A stretch of DNA of 64,000 nucleotides from Corinectria fuckeliana (taxonomy: Eukaryota; Ascomycota; Sordariomycetes; Hypocreales; Nectriaceae), in assembly GCA_019137255.1 (NCBI GenBank), contig WPDH01000056.1, forward strand, positions 123,011 through 187,010, read 5' to 3'. Below, piece after piece: positions 10,576 through 20,976 of this stretch; within the stretch, counting starts at the first letter, position 1, and each line of letters starts with the position of its first letter. The notes below the pieces were generated by a model. It had not been told where the DNA came from and did no database searches. It saw only the letters and a program-made list of their open reading frames with translations. Position numbers and translations under genes: made by a program.

Positions 10576-13140
10576 GACGATACATGTAACACTGCAATAC
10601 TAATGTACTGCTGTGGTAACAAGCTACCGAGTCAACAAGTAACTCCGTACTCTGTAATACTGAAGCGATACGGTATTGGATGACTACCCCGGAGAAGCGC
10701 CCAGGAGCGGCGGCCCAAGTGGCGGCCAAGGATCCCTTTTTAAAAGACTCGGCATCACGGCCAATTCTCCAGAAGCCCATCCCGCTCCTCCAACCCTTCC
10801 AACCCTTCCAACCCTTCCATCCCTCCAATCCTCGCAAGTGCAAAGTCCCTTGCAAGTCCTCCTCCGTGGGCCGAAGAAGATGGATCCCACCACCGGTTTT
10901 CCCCTACGCAATCGTCGAATTCGGCTTACAATTAGTCAAGCACGGTGCACCGGCCCGGCATGCTAGTTGCGACTACGGCTTCGCAACAGTCACAGCTGGG
11001 ACGTACATGTCTACCTATCTTACGACCCTGGCAACCTGGCCCATCGTCTGACAAGGTTGGTTGCAATATCGTTCTTCTGTCGAAACCGTTCCGAGGCCTG
11101 AGCTTTTCCTTCAAGCGCAAGCGCAAGCACCATACCCATATTAATTACCCATACCATCCATGCCTAAGTACCTACCTTACCTACCCACCCACCTGTACTA
11201 CTTAGTACTATGTGCAGTAAGTACTGCATGTACGTACATACTACAGCCAAGACTCCATCCAGTCTCCAAGAGGAAGAGGGCCACCCTGGCAACCTGGGTG
11301 GTATTCCACACTGATTCCCACTGCTTACCCTGGCCTTGCTAAACAATCGTGCCTCACTAGTAGTTAGCTAACTCACTCGCTCGCTCGCTCGTTCACACGC
11401 TGAGCAGCCTCACGGTCCCCCAATTACTACATAAGTAAGTAAGTTACTTATGTACTTACATCGTCCGAGCAGCATTGCCAAAATAGGAATGCCGGCCACG
11501 ACAACCCTCATCTTGGATTAGACAGACTTATTAATCCTCCCGCTGTCGTCATCCTGGAGTCGGTCGTGAGGGGATCCTCAATCAATTGCGATTTGCCTGC
11601 TTAGACCCATCGTCGGTAACCACCTTCGCCATTGAGAGACGGAGAGGAGACGCAACGCACACGCATTGTGCCTGACAGGGTGTGGGGCATCCTAACCTGG
11701 GTCATCATCCGATGCCCCCGGCCGCTTGAGGCAATTCCATCCGATTTTCTCACATGCCATATTGTCTGAATTTTCTTCGTCTTTCTTCTTTTCCATCTTG
11801 CGCATGCGGAGGAACCTCTTCTGCCTGATGGAAGCAAAAATCTGTGGGCTGCCATCGAGCTGATGGTGGTATCGTATTGAAAGGTTGATGGCGCAAAACG
11901 CATGATTTCTGACAACCCGAAGTTGGTTGCTTTCGTCAGTGTACCCACGTACCTGCGTCGGCCTTTCAACATTTCAACGTCCCTACCTAACATCAACAGC
12001 CTCTAGACTCTAGTAAGGCGACCCGTATACCAAGGAGTCAAGTCTGTGTTAGCATCCCGTCGTTTCCGGGGACCCGAACGTTTCAGGAATCAAGCATAGA
12101 CCTCTCGCGAGTCGAGGCGTGACCCCATTCTCAACACGCTTCAATCATGCGGGATAATAGTGAAGATGCCTGGTTGGCCATTGCTCCAGCTCCAGCTCCA
12201 ACCTACTAAGAAGCAGAGTTTTTGCTGCCTCGGCGAAGTTTCGTTTGCGCCATTCCCGCCCCTGTCGATTGCCCTCCATCGGACCATACCTTGCGATGGA
12301 TTGGATGCCGGCATTGAAACTCAAACGTCACTGCTTCTCAACCCACAGCCCGACGTACGACGTAACCCAAGACTGTGCAAAGACCTCTTCCGGGCTTCCC
12401 TTCCCCTCCAACATCCTCAAGTACGAGAAATCCAAAGCGGATGTGTGGCTGGCTGGATGCTACGGAACACGGCTCATCACATCACCACTAGAATCGTGGT
12501 GGCTCCGTTTCAGGCCCGACGTGCGTCTTACCGTACGTAGGCCTATGAAGTACATTCAGCCGTCCGGTCCCAGTCCACACACCACGACTACTATGTACGA
12601 AGTACTGCGGCACGTAGGCTCCGTTGCGAGACTGTTATGCATCTTCAATGCTACTATACCCCCATGCCCTTCCTGCCAAGTTCTAGCAGGATCTAGGTTG
12701 CCTAGCTAGGGTCGGCCCCCACATAACTTGCATACCGTCACTGGCATCACATCACATCTGCTATACACGAAATTCACAGAAGCTTGATTCATTGTCCGTT
12801 CGTTATATAAGTTACACTACCTGGCAAAAGGCCTCAGTAGTCTCAGCTGCAACGCTGGTGAGGCCGGCTTCCATGTGCGGACCCTCTTCCGAGTCCTTGC
12901 CGCCCATTTCACAAGACGAAAGAAAAGAGACAAAAAAAGACGGAGATAATCATACAATCGCCAAAAAAAAACTGCGCCGCGAGTATTATGTGCAGAACAG
13001 GTCAACAGCCTCGGCGCTCTGCATCGTAGAGTTGCATGGCAGACCTAAACGGCGGTGGCTCCACCCTCCGCTCCAGTTGCCGCAGCCTGCGTCATGTCGT
13101 CCTGGTCCTCTTTGCAACCACTCTCCCCGGATTTAGGCTC
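10576..13140. other. 2.6-kb spacer, no supported gene
   Basis: Asparaginase promoter plus the TFIIB 3' flank. Seen: AACCCTTCC tandem units at about 10790-10820, GCTC repeats near 11380-11395, and several TAAGTA/TACGTA motifs near 11430-11460. The ORFs at 11601-11996 (minus) and 12160-12709 (plus) show no domain or convincing splice pattern. Confidence 0.5.
10790..10820 (+). repeat. AACCCTTCC minisatellite
   Basis: Three perfect 9-nt units followed by a degenerate fourth, in the asparaginase upstream region. Confidence 0.7.
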
Positions 13141-14187
13141 CTAGACCTGCACCTGCGGGATCATATCCATGCTGGCACCGTCCTCAAGCCATTCCTTCCT
13201 GATCAGCTGCTCGCGAGCGGCAAATAGGTGCTTATAGGCAGTCTTGACAGTGCCGTCGCTAACACCAGCCTGCTTTGCAATCGGGAGCGACGAGCGAGGC
13301 TCGCCAACCAGGTGACACGCCATGTAGATGCATGCTGCCGCGACAGACAGGGGTGATCGACCGGCCAGGGCTGAAATGTCTTGAGCCTGCTCGGCAAGGT
13401 CCCGGGAGATCTTGGAGATCTTTTGCTGGTTCTTGAATCCGAGCTGTGACACATAACGACCGCAAAGATCTTCGGCGCCGACGGACGTGTTCTCGTAGTT
13501 GGTGACTGTGTTGAGTCCAGTGGCACCCTCGCCTTCAAGGTCATTGAGTTTGTTCAAGAAGCCCGAGAGCTGCTTGAATACGCGACCGACTTCCTTCTTA
13601 CTAACACTAGTAAGATTGAAGATTTCCCGAAAGGTTCGCGGCACGTTGTTCTGTCGACAAGCGATAAAGATACATCCTGCGATAACAGCCTCCTGCGGCT
13701 TGCCCTTCATGAACTTGTGCTTGTCGACCAACTTGAAGATGTGCTTCGCAGCGTTCGAGACGTTCTGGCCCATGTTGATGGCCTCGCACAGCGACACGAT
13801 TTCTTTGTACGCCTGCATGAGGCCCTTCTGGGCTTTGTCCTGGTTCGTGTTGTTCTGGGTGCGGGACAGGGCTTTGTGAGCCTTGGATTCGGAGAAGGCA
13901 ACCGTTGTGGCAAGTTGCTGTCCTTCGACGAACTCATCCTGGGGACCTCCAACACGACTGGGGTCATCACCGCCCTGGTCGTCGTTGGCAAAGGTACGCC
14001 ATTCCGAGCGGGTATCGATGATTCGTGTACCAACAACGACTCCGCAGCTCTGACACACCATATCACCGCTCGAGAACTCTTCGACCAGATTCGGGGGAAT
14101 CTCCTTGCAATCTGGGCAGCAGAGGATGTTACTCAGGTCTTCCTGAAATGCCCCACCACTTGCGTCACCACCGTTAGGGGGGATCAT
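13141..14187 (-). CDS. SUA7: transcription initiation factor TFIIB
   Basis: A single exon of 348 residues, the usual length for TFIIB. It bridges TBP and RNA polymerase II at promoters and helps set the start site. Seen: a zinc ribbon with CPDC (residues 24-27) and CQSC (45-48), then the B-reader/linker SEWRTFAND, then two cyclin-type repeats (about 120-200 and 230-310, with AGCIFIACRQNNVPRTFREI and AAACIYMACHL). The frame stays open for 117 more codons upstream (to 14538) but contains no ATG there, only a TTG. MIPPNGG at 14187, with a good A at -3, is therefore the start. It is divergent from TRP4 across 1.1 kb. Confidence 0.95.
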   Translation of the reverse strand: MIPPNGGDASGGAFQEDLSNILCCPDCKEIPPNLVEEFSSGDMVCQSCGVVVGTRIIDTRSEWRTFANDDQGGDDPSRVGGPQDEFVEGQQLATTVAFSESKAHKALSRTQNNTNQDKAQKGLMQAYKEIVSLCEAINMGQNVSNAAKHIFKLVDKHKFMKGKPQEAVIAGCIFIACRQNNVPRTFREIFNLTSVSKKEVGRVFKQLSGFLNKLNDLEGEGATGLNTVTNYENTSVGAEDLCGRYVSQLGFKNQQKISKISRDLAEQAQDISALAGRSPLSVAAACIYMACHLVGEPRSSLPIAKQAGVSDGTVKTAYKHLFAAREQLIRKEWLEDGASMDMIPQVQV

Positions 14188-14978
14188 CTTGGGCTGATAC
14201 ACTTGTGGCGCGTAGATGTTAGCCACTTCGCTAAAGACCTTTCGGGCTCGTTTCTGTTCCTTTCTTCGCCTTCGCAGCTGTTGCCTCTTCTTCTCTACCG
14301 TAATCCTCGCAACTGAAACAAATGGCTTTTGAGACTCCTGATACCACAGGCGATCGTTGACAAACTGAACGAAAAGCGGCGAATGCAGCTTGGCGGCTGG
14401 GTATGCTGGAGAAAAAGTGAACGCCAAATAAAAGCGTTCACCCGGAGAGAGGAAAGAAATCGGATTTTCGGGAAGCTTTGTTGCCTCAAGTCGGATTCCG
14501 ATGGCAGATGTGCTTTGCGAGGCGGAAACCGAAATCAAGCCTGACCACCGCTGAGCGACGGGTTTTTATAAAGCTGGAACGATAAGGCCACAAAGGTCGG
14601 CAGCGACTAAACACTGATCGTGTTTCGGAGACAGAATGGTCTTCGACAAAGGCTGTTGTGTCGGAGAAAAGCGAACAGAGAAAACTAGGAAGGTAAACTC
14701 TGCCAACCGACTGTTCGGAACCAGTGAAGGCGTCTGTGTTCGCAAAGAACCCCAGAGCAACGAAGAGTCGGGTCGAAGTGGTCGTCGCGATCGCTCAAAA
14801 AAGTGACCGACAGCTTCAGTACGATAGCGCAGCGAGTTCAGACCGACTTCAGGCGGCGAGAGCGGGTGGGCGAGGAGGTTGTTGGAGGTAGAAATGAGAG
14901 TCGGTGGAGTGAGACCGAAGCGAATGCTTTCTGCGCTGCAAATGCGGAGGAAGAAGCCTGACGAAGCTTTGCATCAGA

Positions 14979-14985
14979 TGACTCA
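14979..14985. promoter_or_regulatory. Gcn4/CPC1 box, distal
   Basis: TGACTCA, a perfect match to the TGA(C/G)TCA site of Gcn4/CPC1/CpcA, the general amino-acid control activator. It lies 288-294 bp before the TRP4 ATG. Site identity is seen; binding is inferred. Confidence 0.6.
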
Positions 14986-15121
14986 GCGACACCCGCTAAG
15001 TGATGCGCCACAGTGGGCTGGATTCACCTGGGGCTGCAAGGTGGGATTTCAGCCAATCACATGCAGATGCCGGCGCCCCCCTCTTCTTCGGTACGTACTG
15101 CCGATACCTCATTCGTCCCGA

Positions 15122-15128
15122 TGAGTCA
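15122..15128. promoter_or_regulatory. Gcn4/CPC1 box, proximal
   Basis: TGAGTCA, a second perfect box 145-151 bp before the TRP4 ATG. The pair supports cross-pathway control of tryptophan synthesis, known for TRP genes in yeast and Neurospora. Confidence 0.65.
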
Positions 15129-15272
15129 ATAGAATCTCAACAGCATCAAAAGGATGCTCAATCAACGTTGAGGCTTCACTCTTTCTCTCCGAATTTCTTC
15201 GTCATTCCCTTTCACTTGGTCTGTCTCCGGTCGCCTCTTTTCTTCGGCGCGATCTCTTTCTACTGTGTAGCC

Positions 15273-16560
15273 ATGGCGTCTCGATCCCTGGACAATGGCA
15301 ATGGCCTTGCCCCAATCGACATCAAGCCGCTTCTGACCAAGCTGTGGCCTACCACCAACGAAGTCACTCCAACAGAGATTGCTGAGGCCATCTCCCACTT
15401 CTTCACCAATCAAGTGTCTGAAGCTCAGACGGCTTCGTTGCTCATGTCTCTTCATTTCACAAAGATGGACTTCCGGGCAGATGTCTTAGCAGAGAGCGCC
15501 CGTGTCATGCGAGAAGCCGCAGCACCTATCCCCGTGAACGAGCTTCGGGAGGTGATTGAGCGCCGGGGGAAGAAGGAGGGCAATTACAATGGCGGTCTGG
15601 TAAGCTTGGAAGTCCATCAAATTGCTACGGAATCGTTTGGACTAACTCTGACAGTGTGATATTGTTGGAACTGGTGGTGACTCACACAACACCTTCAACA
15701 TCAGCACGACGTCGTCCATTCTTGCTTCAGCGCTTCTTCTAGTATCCAAGCATGGAAACAAGGCTAGCACTTCCAAATCGGGTAGCGCTGATTTGATCAA
15801 CAACATGAAGCCCCGTCCTCCGATCATCAGCGCTGTGCGCCCGGATACATTGGTCAAGGCGTACTCGGCTACAAACTACACCTTCTTGTTTGCTCCTGTT
15901 TTCCACACTGGCATGCGCTACGTTGCCCCCATTCGCAAACAGCTCCCTTGGAGAACGATCTTCAACAACCTCGGTCCTTTGGCGAACCCCGTCGAGGACG
16001 TCCTCGAGGCTCGTGTCATTGGCGTCGCAAGGAAAGAGCTCGGGCCCGCGTTTATCGAGGCATTAATGATCGCTGGCTGTAAGAAGGCCTTGGTTATCTG
16101 TGGTGAAGAGGAGCTCGACGAAGTCAGCTGTGCCGGCAGAACTTTGTGCTGGATGCTAAAGGGGAAGGCCGGTGGTGAGGCAGAGATTGAGCACTTCACC
16201 GTGGAGCCCAGTGATTTCGGCCTCAGCGCCCATTCCCTGGATACGGTGTCCGGCGGAAAAGGGCCCGCTGAGAACGCCGAGATTCTGTCACAGATTCTGC
16301 ACAACGAGCTTTCCGATGACTCCCCTCTCCTCGAGTTTGTCCTCATGAATACGGCCGCGCTACTCGTGGTATCTGGCATCTGTGACGCTGACACTAGCAA
16401 TATGGGCCTTGGGGATGATGGGAAGGTTGTCCAAGAGCGAGGCCCTGGTGGCCAGCGCTGGAAGGAAGGCGTCCGCAGGGCCCGCTGGGCTCTCAAGAGC
16501 GGCCAGGCCTGGAATCAGTGGGAGGCATTCGTCGATGTCACTAACGAGATTGGTGCCTAA
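15273..16560 (+). CDS. TRP4: anthranilate phosphoribosyltransferase
   Basis: Exons 15273-15599 and 15655-16560 (55-nt intron, GTAAGC..GACAG, branch ACTAAC) give 410 residues. The enzyme joins anthranilate to PRPP to make phosphoribosyl-anthranilate, the second step of the tryptophan branch, in the cytosol. Seen: an N-terminal helical domain (residues 1-100), the PRPP loop VGTGGD.HNTFNIST right after the intron, KHGNKASTSKSGSAD, the FLFAPVFHTGMRYVAP segment and RTIFNNLGPLANP. All are hallmarks of the TrpD family. The frame is open upstream of the ATG at 15273, but MASRSLDNG has a good context (GCCATGG) and the family N-terminus follows. Two Gcn4/CPC1 boxes lie in its promoter. It converges on the SP-repeat gene with a 177-bp gap. 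Confidence 0.96.
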
Positions 16561-16737
16561 GAAGAGCGCCCTTAGCGGATCATGATGGGAAAAGTTATTC
16601 ATGAATTCCAAATATGGAGACGTCTTTCGCCGACTATGCTCCTATCTCTGTGCAAAACGCCTTTGTATACCAAACTCCTGGAACGGCCGTGAAACGAAAT
16701 GGATGCGGTGCTAACATAAGTTGTGATGTTCGCACTC

Positions 16738-17367
16738 TTATTTCGGCGCCCTCCCCACGCCGGGCGATGCGGAACTTTCAGGGATGGTAATTGCCGTCGG
16801 TGACAAGGGCTTTCTCTGGATGACTGGGAAATAATGTCGTCGAGGAGCTGGACTTGAACGGGCTCCAGGGGATGTGGGGGACGTGGGTGACATTGGCGAC
16901 AAGGGTGACATTGGTGACGTAGGCGATGCAGGTGAAATGGGTGAAAGAGGAATCGTGCTGGAGCCGCCTGTCGAGCGATCGACTCCTGGATGACGGCGGA
17001 TCAGAACAGACCGGTTGCGCTGGAGATCGGCTTCGTATGCTTTCCAGTCGGTCTTGAGACTGTCGGGGCTGCGTTCGTTGTCCAGGTCTTCCTCGTCATC
17101 GCCGTCGTCACCGTCCTCCACCTCGTCCACCTCCTGGTTTGCTTTGCCCTTGCTCGCTCGGGTTGTTGTTCGTGATGATGCGCGGCTGGCTAGCGATTTT
17201 CGAATCATGATCTGTCGTTGGACATCGTCTTCGTCCACCTTGTCGAGATCCGACATTTTCCGTTTCTTCTTGGTCATGAACGTGATGAAGGACTTGGGAT
17301 CCTCCTCCTCTGGTGAATCCGGGCGCTTCTTCACCAGGCAGGAAACCAAAAACGCCATAATGGCCAT
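16738..17367 (-). CDS. SP-repeat membrane protein, unknown
   Basis: About 209 residues. A short hydrophobic N-terminus (MAIMAFLVSCLV) precedes a basic patch (KKKRKMSDLDK) and a strongly acidic stretch (EVDEVEDGDDGDDEEDLD). A C-terminal tail follows with SP repeats (SPTSPMSPLSPMSP) and ends in basic and Pro residues. The frame is open to 17400 without an ATG. A pyrimidine-rich acceptor (TTTTTATCTTCTAG, about 17413) suggests that an upstream exon could extend the membrane helix, but no good upstream ATG exon was found. It looks like a single-pass protein with a disordered cytosolic tail. Not recognised as a known family. Confidence 0.55.
   Translation of the reverse strand: MAIMAFLVSCLVKKRPDSPEEEDPKSFITFMTKKKRKMSDLDKVDEDDVQRQIMIRKSLASRASSRTTTRASKGKANQEVDEVEDGDDGDDEEDLDNERSPDSLKTDWKAYEADLQRNRSVLIRRHPGVDRSTGGSSTIPLSPISPASPTSPMSPLSPMSPTSPTSPGARSSPAPRRHYFPVIQRKPLSPTAITIPESSASPGVGRAPK
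16868..16960 (-). repeat. coding SP repeat
   Basis: Degenerate 9/12-nt units (plus-strand GGTGAC.TGG) encode SPTSPMSP-like repeats. The unit resembles the one in the flippase insertion at 4817-4891, probably through convergent Ser-Pro coding. Confidence 0.6.
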
Positions 17368-19016
17368 GACTGCGGTAACGACGATAACTGTGATGCACAC
17401 TTCAAAAAACCAATGCGACTAGAAGATAAAAACCCTCTTTCTGCCCCAGGGAGCGACGGCGGTCTTCGAGAATATAAAGGTCACAGAGCACAGCCTTGCC
17501 TCCCCACGATAAGCACCTTGATCCTGGGCGATGGGAAACGAACGCCAACAGCAGACGGCCACGCAATGCCACGTAATCTATTTATTACTCAAGCACTATA
17601 ACTTCGGTCGATGTTGTGTCTTGGATGGTGTTAAGCCGGGTACACAGAGTCTCAGGCACTAGGTGACTAGAGGCCTCGCGTTACTATAATTGGGCCCGCC
17701 AACCCTGCCACAACTTGAAGGCCGTGGCCATGGCCGTCCGTTTGTAACCTGTCGCAAAGGCCAGGGAGGAACTGCATCCGGAGTCCTGTGAATGATACAT
17801 ACATAGTACGATGCGCCCGGGGGCCAGTGATTCCCATCCCGGGAGCGGGGGATGCTTGCATAGGAATCATGCAGGACATCCAGCTTCCCCAGCCCCCTTT
17901 TGTGACGGGGGGCATGTACTCGACTCTGTACATCATCGTTGTTCACGCACCTCTTGACGAGTATTCATTCGTAGAATAGAGGCATCTCACCAAGCCAGAC
18001 GGTGCAAAAGCAAATAGATGCTAACCGCGGGGGATACCGCCAAGATCTGCTCGCACTGCCGGCAGAAATACACACATCACATCAGCCGCAATACGAGCTG
18101 AAGGAGGCTATGCCCCCCGCCGAAAGGGGAGGGCGATGAGAATCCAGCCATACGCACCCGGAGAATAGGTTCCAGGACAACGATTGGGGACCAGGATGCC
18201 ACGCCAAGGATGTCGTGAGGGGGTTCTGCGCCCGGGATGCGTGGCGCTGCGGGCGAAGCACAGGGTCGTTCAAGGAACCGCGCTTCTAGAGAGAGAATTT
18301 ACAGAGTGGAACATCACTAAGAAGCATTTATGGGACCTTTCTATCCTGACCCAATTGCTCGTATGCGGTTGGCAGGGTCATTACAGTACATACATAGAGT
18401 CTACCCGTCCAGCTCGTCCATCCAGGTCGGCTGATTGCGAGGCCGCCTCCGGTTGAGAATGACGTATATATTTATCTACCCGCAGGAGCTTAGTAGCATC
18501 GCAGCGTGGCTGTATTCGTGCAGCCGTCGGCGGGCATCAATGATCTTCATTACTTAGCCTCTCCGCCTCAGCCACTCCAGTGCATAAGCCTCCAAGTATG
18601 TACATGTAGGCGCAGCCCGCAAGGCCGCAGTGATTGGGTCGCAGAGAAACACTCGGCACTCGCACATCGCACGCCAAGGTAGTTTACCTGTCACGACGGG
18701 CACCTGGAAAACATGCCGTCAAACTCGCAGTTGCTTGACCAAACCATCCCAAATCTACACTCCCAATGATACCGGTCGGCTCCGAAATGGCAGGGCATCC
18801 CGGTGAGCCCTCGGAACCGAACGTCGAACACCTCAAGCGCTGATGTTCAAGCCGGCAGCGGCGGGCCAGTGATTGGCCCGAGACTGGGGACATACCGAGC
18901 AGCCCCGAAACCCGCCGGCCCGCTCCTAGCCGCCGACGAGAGCTCCAATCGCCGGTCTCGAGACGCCCGCTTCCATCTTCATCTAGCTGCCAACGCTCTG
19001 GCCAAATCCGGGAGAC
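17368..19016. other. 1.6-kb spacer, no supported gene
   Basis: Promoter regions of the SP-repeat gene and the CoA-transferase. Short ORFs only; nothing recognisable. Confidence 0.5.
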
Positions 19017-20560
19017 ATGAGCCTGTCCAACATTGCCAGATCCCTCCGGGTGCGACCCGTCAGTGGCTGGGCTCGCGCGACGTGTGGCTTTCGCCGGCAC
19101 TCGAGCGCTGTGGCCACCGGCCTGCCTCTCGAGGGCGTCCGCGTGCTGGATATGACCCGAGTCCTGGCTGGTGTAAGTCCCTGGAAAAGACGCTTCAATT
19201 GGTGAACGGAACTTACACGAACAGCCTTATTGCACGCAAATCTTGGGAGATCTTGGGTCAGTCTACACAAAATGCGGCCGGCCGAGCGGTCGTGCTAACA
19301 TGTCGTGTCATGTAGCGCAGAGGTGATCAAGATCGAGCATCCTGTTCGCGGTGACGATACCAGGGCATGGGGTCCTCCTTACGCACAACATAGGGCTGGC
19401 TCGTCCTTGGAGGGACCAGGTGAATCCGCCTATTTCTTAGGGGTATGTCTGGAGTCTTCCCTCAATCTAGCACTCGAGACGTCAAGTCTCATCTTCTTTC
19501 CAAGGCAAACCGGAACAAGAAATCCCTAGGGTTGTCATTCCAGCACAAGGAAGGAGTCGATATCCTCCACAGACTGGCTGCTAAATGCGACGTCGTGGTC
19601 GAGAACTACCTCCCCGGGGCGCTGAAGAAGTACAACATGGACTACGAGACGCTGCGCAAAGTCAATCCAGGTCTGATCTACGCCTCCATCACCGGCTACG
19701 GCCAGACGGGCCCATACTCCAACAGGGCGGGGTACGATGTCATGGTCGAGGCCGAGTTCGGTCTCATGCACATCACCGGCGAGCGAGACGGGCCGCCTGT
19801 CAAGGTCGGTGTTGCTGTCACTGACCTCACCACCGGTCTCTACACAAGCAATAGCATCTTGGCCGCGCTCCTCGGGCGAGCAAAAACCGGCCGGGGTCAG
19901 CACATTGATGTGGCCTTGAGTGATTGCCAAACCGCAACACTGGCCAACATTGCGAGCAGCTGCTTGATCAGCGGCAAGAAGGATTCGGGTCGATGGGGCA
20001 CCGCGCATCGTAAGTCTCGTGCCCACCTACCCTCTGCACCACTGACGTTCAAAGCCTCCATTGTCCCATACAAGTCATTCGAGACCAAAGACGGCGACAT
20101 TCTGTTTGGTGGCGGCAACGACCGCCTGTTCGGGGTCCTCTCCGACGGCTTGGGCGAGCCTCAATGGAAGGATGACTCACGATACAAGACGAACGCCGAC
20201 AGGGTGGCCAACCGCCAGGAGCTCGAGGCCAAAATCACAGATATTACGAAGCAGAAGACGACGCAAGAGTGGCTCGACGCCTTCGAGGGCAGGGGAATGC
20301 CGTACGCGGCCGTCAACGACATTCAGGGAGCATTGAACCACGAGCACACAAAGGCCCGCAACATGGTCATAGAGATCGAGCACGAGGCCTGCGGTCCCAT
20401 AAAGATGGTCAACACGCCCATAAAGATGTCCGAGACTCCGCCCACCATTCGCAGTGCGCCTCCGACACTGGGCGAGCACACCGACGAGGTGCTACTGGAG
20501 TTCCTGGGGCTCAGTGAATCCGAGGTCACGAAGCTGAAGAAAAGCGGTGCTGTTGCATAG
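19017..20560 (+). CDS. family III CoA-transferase, mitochondrial (SUGCT-like)
   Basis: Five exons: 19017-19172, 19225-19256, 19316-19442, 19505-20009, 20055-20560, giving 441 residues. Introns are 52, 59, 62 and 45 nt. Family III enzymes move CoA between carboxylic acids through an Asp-bound intermediate; fungal and animal mitochondrial members resemble SUGCT (dicarboxyl-CoA:glutarate). The first ~30 residues are basic and lack acids (RSLRVRPVSGWARATCGFRR), fitting a mitochondrial presequence. Then come GVRVLDMTRVLAG, the spliced PYCTQILGDLGAEVIKIEHP, ANRNKKSLGL and GYGQTGPYSNRAGYD. The likely catalytic Asp245 is in HIDVALSD, followed by GTAHPSIVPY across the last intron. The 32-nt second exon is short but needed for the core. 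The exact substrate is not known. Confidence 0.92.
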
Positions 20561-20976
20561 ACTACATAGTACAAAGTCTGTAATAAGACATTCAGAAAAA
20601 TACCGTAGATTACCTAGGTGGCATGGAAAAGGAGTTTTATTCGAGTTCGTGTGATTGACTTGAGGGATTGTGCTCACGTGACCTGCACGTGCTTCATCTT
20701 ATAATCATTGTCATGTTGTGCAGAGCACTCGGAACGTCGCATCTCAACAACACGCGTTGGCTCCAAGGATGCCACAATAAACGCAAACATTTCTTTAGCA
20801 ACGGCGCACCCTGATTCCTCGTGGCCTTGTTTTGCCTCTGATTCAGGCCGGCAGGATATCGTCTTTGCTTTGACTTTTGAGAGGACCCGGTGGACGACCA
20901 CCGCGGCATTCAGCCATACCATGCTTATTAACGGCGCCAGGACTTGATTCACGAGCCAAGGACCCAAGAACCCAGA
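20561..20976. other. 416-bp spacer, PHD gene promoter
   Basis: Region between two same-strand genes. No gene seen. Confidence 0.5.

Larger units (their letters stand above)
14188..15272. other. shared upstream region of TFIIB and TRP4
   Basis: A divergent promoter region of 1085 bp. The half near TFIIB is an open, ATG-free frame (leader). The half near TRP4 carries two Gcn4/CPC1-type boxes, listed separately. Confidence 0.6.

Noticed and set aside
11601..11996. 131-codon minus-strand ORF
   Set aside because: No recognisable family, no conserved look, lone ORF in a spacer.
13717..14316. 199-codon plus-strand ORF
   Set aside because: Antisense shadow of TFIIB.
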